Shown here: in pieces, positions 33,410 through 43,196 of the stretch
Position numbering within the stretch: position 1 is the stretch's first letter
How the letters are laid out: the number at the start of each line of letters is the position of its first letter
NCBI GenBank assembly: GCA_013115145.1
Contig: JAAPAO010000198.1
Location: 1-53,534 of the forward strand
DNA: 53,534 nucleotides
Source: Perkinsus chesapeaki
Lineage: Eukaryota > Perkinsozoa > Perkinsida > Perkinsidae
Reading direction: 5' to 3'
Position numbers and translations under genes: made by a program
The notes under the pieces: generated by a model
Databases searched by the model: none
The model's input: only the letters and a program-made list of their open reading frames with translations
What the model was told of the DNA's origin: nothing

Positions 33410-35032
33410 TCAGACAGCCCCGCAAACCCTCGCAAACTTCGGTGACGTCGATCCTTCTCTCATCCCGGACGGCAATCGCTCATCCGGTATGACCCCATCA
33501 AAGTCGATAGCCTCTTTAGGAGTGCTCAACTCTGACGACCGTTCGCCAGTACTCGGGATGTCCTTGGAAGCACTGCCACTACTGGCCCTCCTCCTCCGCG
33601 CCCTCCTCGCCCGTCTACGTCTGCACCACCACCGTTTCATTTTAATATACGGTGGATCCGGAAAGCTCGCCTCCACATCTCCGCTGTCCTCTAGGGTTGC
33701 CTCCAGAGTCACCGTATGCCTTCCGCCTTCCCTAGTCCTCGCAGTGCTTTGCTGCTGCTGCAGCTCGGATGATGATGATGCTGCTGCTGCTGCTGCCCTC
33801 GGCGTGAATATGAAACTGCCGGGCATCTGACTCTCATCCTCACTATGAACGTCTCGGGCAGCATCGATCGAAATGGCGCTCATAAAGTGTGTCATCGAGC
33901 TTTGCTGTCTGCCGGCATTATCGCTTCCCGTAGACAACCGCCGGACCCCCAAAGGTGGTAGTGGCGGAGGCGGTGCTGCGGCGACCGCCTCCTCGGCGGA
34001 GGTCGCCGGCTCCCCTTGAATGGTAGCAGCTTCATCAGCGCAGATATCACCGGTTGCTTGGTCTCGCTCGGAGGCACCTGTGCCCTTTCTAGGCGACAAA
34101 AGGAACACTCCGAAAAACAACACCGCGGCGGCTGTAAAAAACAGAGCAAGTTGCCAGGGATCCATCTGCTGAAATTCCTCAAAGACAATTCCACCGGAGA
34201 GCATCGTTGCCAAGGTCCAGCAGACCTGCGTCAGAGGCACGACAAACGCCCCCGGGAAAAACCTGAGAGCCCTATTGAGATGGATTACCCAGAAGAGAGC
34301 AGCCAGGACCCACAGTGCCAACACCAGGAACGTCCGTGGCTGATACAGTTCCTCAGGCTCACCCTCAACAATGCCGGCCGCAAGGACCATCGCTAGGACT
34401 TTGCCTGCCACGACCGATTGACCGCCCAAACTGGCGGCGACAGTGGAGTAAAGAAGAGGTAGAACAAAACGGGTGTACCGACCTTGAGAGCGAGGTAGCG
34501 ATAGCTCCCACTGGAGGCGTTTGGCCTTGGGAGACTTACGCAACCAGAACACTAAGACGCCGGTCCGGATCCAGAAGGCAAATGAAAGAGCCGAACACAG
34601 ACTGACAAGGCCGATAATAAAATACAAATGTGTGAAGGAAAAATAATAATCATCAAAGATCTCATCAACCGATGAGGGGTTTTCGGTTTCTACTGACGCT
34701 ACTACCAACAGTACTATAGACATAATAATGATAACAGTTCCGGTAATGTTACTGATGGTGAACTTCTCACCAAGAAGGAATCTAGCAAACAACAAATTAG
34801 AGACAAATTGTACCGCCGAGACTCCCGCCAGCAGAGATTGCGGCGCCAAGGCAAATGAACTGAAGGTGAGTATCGAACCGATACAAAAGAGCAATAGCCC
34901 AACCTTCAACCACGGGCCGTGACCATTGCGAACTGCGGCGTGGAATTTCATTAGAACTGTGCCGAGGTTGGTCGTCACTGCTCCGGCTATATTAACGCAG
35001 ATTCCGAGGGCGAACCCCCATGCGGTAGTCAT
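33410..35032 (-). CDS. NIPA-like multispan membrane transporter (DMT superfamily), copy 1
   Basis: This single-exon frame encodes 540 residues when started at ATG 35032-35030. That start aligns exactly with the start of its paralogue and places GICVNIAGAVTTNLGTVLMK at the beginning of the first membrane helix. About nine hydrophobic helices follow. They include SFALAPQSLLAGVSAVQFVSN and ARFLLGEKFT, matching the NIPA pattern F-A-P-Q-S-L-V-A-P-L ... L-x-E. NIPA proteins move magnesium or other divalent cations across plasma or endosomal membranes. The substrate here is not shown. The about 160-residue tail is cytosolic in style: Ser, Asp, Arg-rich, poly-Ala, SAISIDAA and DPPYIKMKRW, then an Arg-rich run. 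The frame continues upstream to 35392 without ATG support from the paralogue, so that extension is rejected. Confidence 0.85.
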   Translation of the reverse strand: MTTAWGFALGICVNIAGAVTTNLGTVLMKFHAAVRNGHGPWLKVGLLLFCIGSILTFSSFALAPQSLLAGVSAVQFVSNLLFARFLLGEKFTISNITGTVIIIMSIVLLVVASVETENPSSVDEIFDDYYFSFTHLYFIIGLVSLCSALSFAFWIRTGVLVFWLRKSPKAKRLQWELSLPRSQGRYTRFVLPLLYSTVAASLGGQSVVAGKVLAMVLAAGIVEGEPEELYQPRTFLVLALWVLAALFWVIHLNRALRFFPGAFVVPLTQVCWTLATMLSGGIVFEEFQQMDPWQLALFFTAAAVLFFGVFLLSPRKGTGASERDQATGDICADEAATIQGEPATSAEEAVAAAPPPPLPPLGVRRLSTGSDNAGRQQSSMTHFMSAISIDAARDVHSEDESQMPGSFIFTPRAAAAAASSSSELQQQQSTARTREGGRHTVTLEATLEDSGDVEASFPDPPYIKMKRWWCRRRRARRARRRRASSGSASKDIPSTGERSSELSTPKEAIDFDGVIPDERLPSGMREGSTSPKFARVCGAV

Positions 35033-35458
35033 TAAAAAGGAAAGTACCTTACAACACGAAAATCCCTTGTCAAAGAATTGAAGCCCGATCTCGCCTGGGC
35101 AGGAAGGCATGTCGGCAAACACTAATTGGATACATTTCAACTCACCGGAAAGCTTAGCAAACCGCCTAACCCTCACGGGGCGCCACCGGCCTGCCCCGAT
35201 AGGAACCCAGAAGAAAAATTTCCCACCCCATATACCCGTACTGTTACTACCGCTCCTTCCCTCAATCGCAGCTGCTGGAGAGAGTAGGGCATCACTCTTA
35301 ACGCAGATCCTCGAGGGGGTATGAAGAATCTTTAATATGATCTGTATATATGAATTTAATGATGATAAATGCAGCAGTAGCTGTAGCATCACGAAAACAA
35401 CAGCAGCAGGAGCAGCAGCAGCAGGAGCAGGAGTGAGGTAGCAAGCAATAGTACTTTG

Positions 35459-36814
35459 TCATACGGCATTTACAAACGCTCGCCTCATCGATCGCACCTT
35501 CTCGCTCTCCCGCGCTTTCCTCAGCCAACTCTCAATATAACGATTCACTATTATGTACGGCGGCTCCTTCATAATCCGGCAAACGGCATCCTCCTCGGAA
35601 ACAAAACCATACCCACCCAGGGGCACTTCCCCCGACAACATAGGCGGCAATCTCGCTACAGGATCCGCCCGCTCCTCTGATGCTTCCCACGTGGATACAG
35701 CGGCATCTATCGAGACAGCCGCCATGAACCCCGGGGACATCCATACAGGCGTTGCCACGGATGTTGCTCCCCGCTGATAGCCATCCGAAGCCCTAGTATC
35801 CGAGGTCGAGCCGATGGATACGTAACATTTATCTGGGACAGCTGTAGGAGTGGCAACTGGCCTGGGTTGGTCCAGTGGTGAGAGGAAGTAGACTCCTAGT
35901 AGTAAGGCGAGGGTCGACCATACAAAGATGCATTGCTGGGTCGATGTCATCCTATCAAATTCATCATAGACCACTCCACCAGAGACCATAGTGCATATTA
36001 TCCAACAGACTTGAGTTAGAGGCACGACAAATCCTCCAGGGAAGAGTCGTAGAGCTCTGTCAAGCTGGACAACCCACAGTGATGCCGTAAATACCCAGGC
36101 AACTAGGGCCAGTATGGTACGAGGCCGAACCAGTTCGAACCACTGACCATGAAGGGTCGCCCTGTTTACTACTAGTGAGAGCAACTTGCCAAATACGGCC
36201 GATTGAGCTCCTATAGCGGCGTTGGGCAATATAAAATTAAAGGGCAGCCATACCCTAGCAAACCTCCCTTTTGATCGCGGCTGGCCAAGCTCCCATGTGA
36301 GCCTGTTTTTCATCTTCTTAAGACCAATGAGAAATATATCCGTTCCCGTTCGGAACCAGAATGTAAAGCATAATATAGGTGTCGATACAAGCAGCACCTC
36401 AAAGAGTCGCAAGGTACCGCTGTTGTGCTGGAAGGACGCGAACCACTCGTCGAGGGTGTAGTCCGCGGGCTTCTTGACATCGCGGGAAGTTGCCACAAGG
36501 ACTGTCACTGATACTATTATCAGTACAGTGCCGGATATGTTTCGGGAGCATATGTCTTCGCCGAGGAATATCTTGGCGAAGAAAATGTTGGAGACAAATT
36601 GTACGGCCGAAACTCCAGCAAGGAGGGACTGTGGGGCGAACGAGAAGGACGAGAAGGTCAAGAGATTTCCCAGACAGAAGGAGAAGATCCCGATCTTCTG
36701 CGCAGAGCCGCAATCTTGGCGAACGGCGGCATGGTATTTAATGAGCACTGTGCCTAGGTTGGTGAGCACTGCCCCAACGGCATTAACGAATATCCCGAAG
36801 GCGAGTCCATCCAT
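35459..36814 (-). CDS. NIPA-like multispan membrane transporter (DMT superfamily), copy 2
   Basis: This single exon of 451 residues is read leftward from ATG 36814. It is a tandem paralogue of the gene at 33410-35032. Shared segments include TNLGTVLIKYHAAVR at the start, SFAPQSLLAGVSAVQFVSN in the third helix region, VQLDRALRLFPGGFVVPLTQ and SGGVVYDEF. The tail is shorter and retains AAVSIDAA and EPPYIIVNRY. Lack of introns is shared with copy 1 and is exceptional in this intron-rich window, so the ancestor of the pair probably arose as an intron-poor gene before duplication. Substrate and location are unproven; divalent cation transport is the family expectation. Confidence 0.87.
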   Translation of the reverse strand: MDGLAFGIFVNAVGAVLTNLGTVLIKYHAAVRQDCGSAQKIGIFSFCLGNLLTFSSFSFAPQSLLAGVSAVQFVSNIFFAKIFLGEDICSRNISGTVLIIVSVTVLVATSRDVKKPADYTLDEWFASFQHNSGTLRLFEVLLVSTPILCFTFWFRTGTDIFLIGLKKMKNRLTWELGQPRSKGRFARVWLPFNFILPNAAIGAQSAVFGKLLSLVVNRATLHGQWFELVRPRTILALVAWVFTASLWVVQLDRALRLFPGGFVVPLTQVCWIICTMVSGGVVYDEFDRMTSTQQCIFVWSTLALLLGVYFLSPLDQPRPVATPTAVPDKCYVSIGSTSDTRASDGYQRGATSVATPVWMSPGFMAAVSIDAAVSTWEASEERADPVARLPPMLSGEVPLGGYGFVSEEDAVCRIMKEPPYIIVNRYIESWLRKARESEKVRSMRRAFVNAV

Positions 36815-37780
36815 TTAAATACGGCAACAATGCGGCAATAATAATAAAAACAAACTGAAAAAAATAATGGGCGCTTTACGAGAGTCTCTGAATCAACCTC
36901 GAAGGAATCTTGGGAAAGATACGCTAGCCATCGTCCCGCTGTCAACAGGAATGTACTTCTGCGCTCCAGCTCGTGAAACTAAATGAGATTACACGGCATG
37001 TATGTGCATTATATAAAGAGGGATGTTGCAGGCATGGACAGGTACGAGATGGGATATCTGTACTTACGAGACGAGATAAGAATGAAAAAACTTGTATCGT
37101 GGCGCGCGGGAATATAGATCCGGGTTCGATCCCGGCACCTGACAAGTAAACGGCTTTGCTGTAAGTCTCGATTGTCACAACTTAACACTTCATCTTATTC
37201 CGATCCGGTCAGGCTAGAGTACGTTATATGAAAAGGTGATGCTTGTGTATAACAAGGCTTCATAGTCTCGCCTGGGATACGTAAGGATCTATTATAACGT
37301 CATCGACGGCTATCACACCTTGGGTGTGTACCTGGCAAGGAGTGGGCCGGTCTGTCGGTAGACCGATTTCCGTGCCAGGCACCAACCGCCTCCCCGTCAT
37401 CAGGCCGGTATGAGGGCACTATCTTCAAGTCGCTATGACTATTAAGCTGACGCCCAAGGGGTTTAAGGGCTTTAAAACCCGAAAACCCGACTATTAAGCG
37501 TCGTGACGGGTGTGCCTATGAAAACCCGTCGCTGCCTGCTGCGGAAAGTTTTTGATGTCCGATACTTTGAGCGTGTTCTTTGTCGTCAAATGTGAACTTA
37601 TAAAACACAAGGCCGTGAACGAGTATGAAACGAAGCTGAGGGATAATAGAGAATAGCTACAGTAGTTTAGAGAGACTTCATAACTGACAAGGACTATGTA
37701 TAATGCTACACACACCGGCTTGAGCAAACCACCGGCTCATTACGTGGATTATGGCTATAGCGGTTACAAAGACAAGAACT
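36815..37780. other. Long spacer upstream of the transporter pair
   Basis: No gene is supported. It contains a B-box-like motif (GGTTCGATCCC) near 37129 that does not fold into a tRNA, and the two-part hairpin at 37331-37379. The regulatory region of copy 2 should lie in its left part. Confidence 0.35.
37331..37379. other. Two-part stem-loop, possible structured RNA or DNA element
   Basis: CCTGGCA (37331-37337) pairs with TGCCAGG (37373-37379). Inside it CGGTCT (37348-37353) pairs with AGACCG (37360-37365) around a six-base loop. All pairs are perfect, and the internal loop between the two helices is asymmetric. No RNA family is recognised, and it could be chance. Confidence 0.3.
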
Positions 37781-39105
37781 AAAATGATAACATAGATGCG
37801 CGGATAAGTAGCGCTGATGGACTCCAGCTACACGAACAACTTCCAAATGCAGGCAGCTGTGAAGTAGTTCGAAAAAAAGTTACTAAATGCTTGTAGAGAT
37901 ACTAGAGATAAGATTATACAGCACCTTTCGTGGACAACTACTACTTCAAGCGTTTACAGTCCGCGCCGAAAAGGGTGATATCTTCACAGCCATGTCCGAA
38001 ACCCCACCATTCACTAGGGTCCAAGCCAACGTCGTTGCATACTCTCACCAGCTCTTTGTTCGCTCTGTCGAAGTCTAATGTAAACTTAGGCGACGGGCCT
38101 TGATGGTACTTAACATTAAGAGCAGTGTGGCGCACTGTGAAGGGATTCTTCTCAATCGAGATATTGGCGACCCCGAAGGTCCTCTTCGGTTGATCAGCGT
38201 CTATTTCCAGGTAGAAGAAGTATTCTCCGTTAAATCCAGCGTATTTGCCGGTCATGGGCATGCAGCAGCCATTCATTTGAATCACCACAATAAGGACCAT
38301 AGCAGTGGCGCAGTATCCGATAAGCAAACGTTTGAACCGGGAAGAGTGTACCAACGACCTGTTGGAGAAACCACTCGTGTCGGGATAAGCGGTGCTCGGG
38401 AGGCTCATAGAGACAGATTGCATATAGACTGCTGTTGGAAGGTCAAGGGGGATGGTTGGAAGCCAGCTGCTACAGCTGAGCTGTACGTGTGCAACTTCTG
38501 CGACAGATGGGATCGCTAAACCACCAACCAATGCCGCAGCGTCCGCATGAGTCGAAGTTAGGGATCATATGGGTTGCGGTCAGTAAGAGCTAGAAATCAT
38601 TCGATCCCAAGCACTGACACCTTACAATGCTATACAACCAACCACTAAAATGGCCGAAAATAGACCGTAGGAAAGAGAATTGGTTGAACACATACATAGC
38701 TAAATGAGAAAACGGGGATGCGTGGGACCTTCTGTTGATTCTGATGAGAAAGTTCTCGGTGGGTCTCTGAATGGAAGTGTGAGACATCGCAGCTTTTGGT
38801 CCTCGCAGTAAGATACTACAAGCCGACAGGAGTGGAGCTGCTCCTAAACCTCTGAGCGCTTAGAGCATCCAAGTATGGTAAGGCATAATCCCTAGTGTAC
38901 GTTTTTTGGGTGACGCGAATCAAGATACCGACAAGGCATGGCAGAGATTTATTGAGGTGACAGCAGATTCAATGTTTCCATAGTTATCCGAAACTGACGA
39001 CATGTTCGAGACTCTGCTCTGCTCTCAAGGGCCTCAAAATGGGCCTTAGCCTTGGCCTTTTGCCTGTGTTATGCCAGACTAGCAGCATGCCGTTGGTCGA
39101 CGCCA
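37781..39105. repeat. Tandem segmental duplication, copy A
   Basis: The segment beginning with AAAATGATAACATAGATGCG and ending near CTGTGTTATGCCAGACTAGC aligns along its whole length with 39541-40847. The similarity covers the coding region, its flanks and the 3' and 5' spacer sequences, with small insertions and deletions. Confidence 0.8.
37941..38531 (-). CDS. Single-pass membrane protein of unknown family, copy A
   Basis: Read leftward, the frame gives up to 196 residues. A hydrophilic N-terminal region (MSLPSTAYPDTSGFSNRSLV) and basic HSSRFKR precede one membrane helix (LLIGYCATAMVLIVVIQM). An external-type domain follows with CCMPMTG, NGEYFFYLEI, GVANISIEKNPF and four further cysteines, including those in the closing HGCEDITLFGADCK. 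Basic residues before the helix suggest a type II orientation with the C-terminal domain lumenal or outside. The paralogue changes the Met at YMQS to Leu, so the start is probably the conserved ATG of MSLPST rather than the first ATG. No family is recognised; it looks lineage-specific. Confidence 0.7.
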   Translation of the reverse strand: MVGGLAIPSVAEVAHVQLSCSSWLPTIPLDLPTAVYMQSVSMSLPSTAYPDTSGFSNRSLVHSSRFKRLLIGYCATAMVLIVVIQMNGCCMPMTGKYAGFNGEYFFYLEIDADQPKRTFGVANISIEKNPFTVRHTALNVKYHQGPSPKFTLDFDRANKELVRVCNDVGLDPSEWWGFGHGCEDITLFGADCKRLK

Positions 39106-39540
39106 TTACAGTGACGCCGATTGTGCACACCCAGAGGGTCCAGAGATAAAAAAAATTCTCAAAAGGGAACTAGTTTTCGTTGAGTTTCCTCTTGGTGAAG
39201 CTACCGAGAGCTATCAAAAGCGTCATTCAACCTATGACGCACTTAAGCTGTCACGATCACCGTGTTCAACAGGTCCTTAAGCAAATGGTATCAGCGGCCC
39301 CACTAGTAACACGACTCGTAAGATGCAAGCGAGATCAACAAAAGGCTCTTATTAGTGAGTGGAGCCAAAGCGCACTGGGTTCCCGCGGCAGTAGCATAGC
39401 TATCAGTCGCGATCGCCCAAATGGTGGCGCGTGCTACAAGTATGGGCACAGATATTGACTAATATAGGGTGGAAATATTATGATCGACCTAGATAACAAA
39501 GGTCCCATTTGATGCCATAACGGCTTCAGAGACAAGATTT

Positions 39541-40847
39541 AAAAGGATAACATATATGCACGGATAAGGGGGCTGATATACTCTAGCTACACGAACAACC
39601 TCCGAATGCAGGCAGGAAAAACTTTAAGAAGATGGTTACCAAATACCAAATTGTAGAGGCATTAGAGCTGGTACTACGTGGAGCTCTCCGCCGAGAATAA
39701 CTACCTCAAGCGAGTACAATGCGCACCGAAAAGGGTGATCTCGTCACAGTCATGTCCGAAACCCCACCATTCATTAGGGTCCAAGCCAACCTCCTCGCAT
39801 AGTCTCACCAGCTCTTTGTTCGCTCTGTCGAAGTCTAATGTGAACTTAGGCGACGGGCCTTGATGGTACTTAACATTAAGAGCAGTGTGGGGCACTGTGA
39901 ATGGATTCTTCTCAATCGAGATGTTGGCGACCCCATCGGTCCTCGTCGGTTGACTAGCGAGTATGTCCAGGTAGAAGAAGTATTCTCCGTTAAATCCAGC
40001 GTGTTGACCGGTCATGGGCATGCAGCAACCATTCATTTGGAAGGCGACAATAAGGACCATAACAATGGCGCCGTATCCGATAAGCAAACGTTTGAACCGG
40101 GAAGAGTGTACCAACGACCTGTTGGAGAAACCACTCGTATCGGGATAACCGGTGCTCGGGAGGCTCATAGAGACAGATTGCAAATAGACTGCTGTTGGAA
40201 GGTCAAGGGGGATGGAAGCCAGCTGTACGTGTGCAAGCTCTGGGACAAGTGGCATCGCTAAGCAATCAATGTTACAGGGTCCACATGTGTCGAAGTTGGG
40301 GATCATATGGGTTGCGGATGATGCGTTGCACATGGGCTCGTCAGTAAGAGCTAGAAGTCTCACAATCCCGAGCAGTTACGTCTTCCAAAGCTTTGCAATC
40401 GACCATTAGAATGATCGAAAACAGCTCGTAGAAAAGAGAAGTGGGCTGACAGCTAAATGAGAAAACTGAAATGCGTTGATCCTGAGAACTCCGGTTGGTG
40501 CTCATGAGAAAGTTCTCGGCAGCTCCCCGAATGGAAGTGCTAGGTCCTCGCAGTAGGAGAATAGAAGCCGACAGGAGTGGAGCTGCTTATAAGCTTCTGA
40601 CCGCACAGAGCATCCAAGTATGATAAACGGGGCTCATTAAGCCCTTTGTGAGCTCCTTGGGTGACGCGAATCGAGATACCGACAAGGCACCGCAGCGTTC
40701 TGTTGAGGTAACAGCACATTCATTTCTATCATTGTTATCCCAACAGACGACATATTTGATACTCTGCTCTCGAGGGCCTTACAAGGAGGCTCGACCTTGC
40801 CTCTCGCCTGTGTTATGCCAGACTAACAGGCTGCCACTGGTCTGGCG
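39541..40847. repeat. Tandem segmental duplication, copy B
   Basis: Direct-orientation second copy of 37781-39105. The distance between copies is about 1.76 kb from start to start. The spacer 39106-39540 is not duplicated. Confidence 0.8.
39701..40363 (-). CDS. Single-pass membrane protein of unknown family, copy B
   Basis: This is the paralogue of the gene at 37941-38531, with the same layout: SNRSLVHSSRFKR, one helix (LLIGYGAIVMVLIVAFQM), CCMPMTG, NGEYFFYL, IEKNPFTVPHTALN and a C-terminal HDCDEITLFGAHC. The frame is open for 220 residues from the first ATG. The conserved start MSLPST predicts a shorter product of about 165 residues. Most differences cluster in the external loop (ILASQPTRTD against EIDADQPKRT) and near the end, while the membrane-proximal part is nearly unchanged. 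The frame is intact, so both copies may be expressed. Confidence 0.7.
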   Translation of the reverse strand: MRLLALTDEPMCNASSATHMIPNFDTCGPCNIDCLAMPLVPELAHVQLASIPLDLPTAVYLQSVSMSLPSTGYPDTSGFSNRSLVHSSRFKRLLIGYGAIVMVLIVAFQMNGCCMPMTGQHAGFNGEYFFYLDILASQPTRTDGVANISIEKNPFTVPHTALNVKYHQGPSPKFTLDFDRANKELVRLCEEVGLDPNEWWGFGHDCDEITLFGAHCTRLR

Positions 40848-41642
40848 TCGAGTGGGCGCCCTGGGAGACAGTGATAAAGAAGTGAGAAGGAGCGCAATTG
40901 TGACTGAATTGCTCCTTAGGGAAGGGGAGAAAACTCTGCAAACATCCGTCTAGCCTTAAAGCATTGATAGTCAATTTCGAGCCCTCGCTTCGCTTGGAGG
41001 TTGGAGCTTCTGATGTTGCAGACTGGCGCACCCACTGGATGCCACACGCCAGTTTGTCCTCATTTGGTGCTTGTCTTCCACCTCCTATTACGCACTGATT
41101 CCGGAAGCATACTCATTTGCGGTAGGCCGTGACAAGATTCGTCATAGCAAGCTGTGTGGTTCTCAACAGTCTTAGCTTGTTCAACAAGCTTTGTTGAACT
41201 CACGACACGCTGCATCGTAGTAGACCCCATGTCACCAGTGACATTTCCGAGGGTACTGTATTGATGTCTTTGGCCTAGCCAGGCGCTCACACTCCGTCAC
41301 TCGCACTTCGCACCATATAAGTATAGCGATTGAGTAGCATGTGAAACTCAGCCACTTCCTGGTCGATGCCAACCTCAGCCCACACTCTAATCTGTATTCT
41401 TAATTCAGCTTTGTATTTCATTTATCAAAATCAACCAGGAGGTAACAGTAGGGGTCAAACGCAGCAGTGCATGGAGCTGTGAATGGTCCTGGGCCAGGAC
41501 TCCTGGCTCACGAACAGGGTGGTGCTCAGGGTCGACTGGCACTGAAGTGGTTGAATGACTGTGAGCGTTCCCAGACCAGTCCGAAACAAAAAGAAGTGAT
41601 TCCAGTTTCAAGACCGAATACTGAACGAGACACAAGGTTCAC
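40848..41642. other. Spacer with possible 3' exons of the B-box gene
   Basis: Leftward open segments at about 41060-41290 (GNVTGDMGSTTMQRVV, HGLPQMSMLPES) and 41405-41635 have protein-like composition and could be 3' exons of the gene at 41643-42850. Phases were not resolved. At 41174-41190 lies a palindrome with 8-nt arms and a one-base spacer. Confidence 0.35.
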
Positions 41643-42850
41643 TTAACGGCTCTGGGTGGCACTGAGTGGATTTTCTGGCATGGAGAGCTCGACACGCATT
41701 GAACACTTCTCCACCATCGGGGCAGGTTCGACAAGTTGCTGATGATGCGACGTATCCAGTTCGATTGACTCTGCAAGGTTCTTAAGAAGCCGGTAATGCT
41801 CTACCCTGTAAATATGAGAATGATAAGGATTTGGGGACTCTACGAATCTTACCACATTTCAAGCCACTTTTTCGGCATCATTATGTCCTGGCGAGGAGCA
41901 CCGACCTCCCTTGCCCACTTCAGCGTGCTCAGAATGTCTTGAACTCGCTCTTCTGTCGACAGCAAATCGGAGAGTGCCTTCTCACTGTGGAACTGAGACA
42001 CTATTTGTAAAGGCGACAAGTGCTTCAACAGTGACCATCAGTTTCTGCATCGCATGGCCATGAACAGTCTTAATCCTGGTATCGACAGATACAGCACTCT
42101 CCCGTTCCAGCTGGGAGATCAAACTGTCAATCTCGTAGAGGAGTGACAGCAATAATTCCCTGAACCGCGTCGTTGGCCAGGCGGATCCGAAATCGGAAAC
42201 ACTTCTCACTTTATTGCCCCGCTGGCATCACTCTTGTTCGAGTCCGCTGCAACAGCTTGTCCGTAGGCAGCAACTGTATAAAGGCTTGACGACAAACCTT
42301 GGCTTGACCCAATGGCTCACAAAGTGGTTGAAGGCGCGATTCATCAGTATTAATTGGATATTGCTCGCTCCGTGCTGTATCACTGATGGCGATCTTCAGC
42401 TACATGCGCGGGTCTTATCCAGAGAGTATCGGACAGTCTCACCGACCTTCGTGTCCCACCAGGCCGCACCTGGGGTTTCCTCTCTATCGTCTATAAGATA
42501 ACAACTCCCTTTGGCCATGCCGGGTCTCTCATTTATTGGAACTCTTATATGCCTTTGACGTATAATAAGGCTAGACTCAACAACGTGCTTCCGCAACTCG
42601 GCATCTGGGAGGGGACAACCGTGTCATCAGTTAGCAACAGAGGAGAGCCGAGAACTTCATTTATACGGAAAAGACTTCTACGGCTCAACGAATCAATTGT
42701 ACTTCGCATCTTTTCATCGGGATCCCCCAGTTTCTCTTGCTCATGCAGTTGATAGTCACATTGCTTGCACAACTTCGCTCGGTCATTAGTGCACCACAAT
42801 GTGGCGCAATTGGTCCCGCACAAGTCACAAGGCAAGCCCTGTAGCAGCGC
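41643..42850 (-). CDS. B-box zinc-finger, coiled-coil protein (TRIM-like core)
   Basis: Read leftward. An exon ending near 42600 and beginning after an acceptor at about 42845 encodes CDLCGTNCATLWC, then CKQCDYQLHEQEK, a B-box finger. B-boxes mediate protein assembly, usually next to a coiled coil. Further exons encode a helical region (RELLLSLLYEIDSLISQLE at about 42209-42030). A 44-nt phase-0 intron leads to FHSEKALSDLLSTEERVQ, PKKWLEMW and, after another intron, VEHYRLLKNLAESIELD, ending VELSMPENPLSATQSR with a stop at 41643-41645. No RING finger is seen. The start codon is missing because the B-box exon opens with a splice acceptor. The exon at 42396-42545 is uncertain. It is similar in plan to the next gene. 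Confidence 0.5.
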
Positions 42851-43196
42851 TCCCGCTGGTCGACCTATGGTTCGGATGAATGGATGAAGCCAGCTAGACG
42901 TACCGTCGAAATTGTGCCCCGCGGTTGATCCAGACTCGAGCGAAGAGGATACTTGAACCTGGTTGGCGGATGCGAATCACACCTAGTTTGTTGGGTTAAC
43001 TCTAACAACGTATATCGGTAGGAGCTGTGACTGGGCATCTCTAATAAGGTAGCGATGGCTGAAGAAAGATGTACAAAGGAGCGGGTGGGCATCCATTCCC
43101 GGCAGCTTCTGAGTATTGGAGAGCAAGTAGGAGTCAAATTTGCCAGTAACAGCTGTAGCGTTTGAACGAGGACCATCATCGAGGACCTAAGCGATC

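Noticed and set aside
35033-35392. N-terminal extension of the transporter at 33410-35032
   Set aside because: The open frame continues upstream, but the paralogue starts at the equivalent of ATG 35032 and the extension has no transporter-like sequence.
37121-37145. B-box motif CCGGGTTCGATCCCGG
   Set aside because: The loop/stem arrangement is off by one base, and no A-box or acceptor partner lies at a suitable distance upstream.
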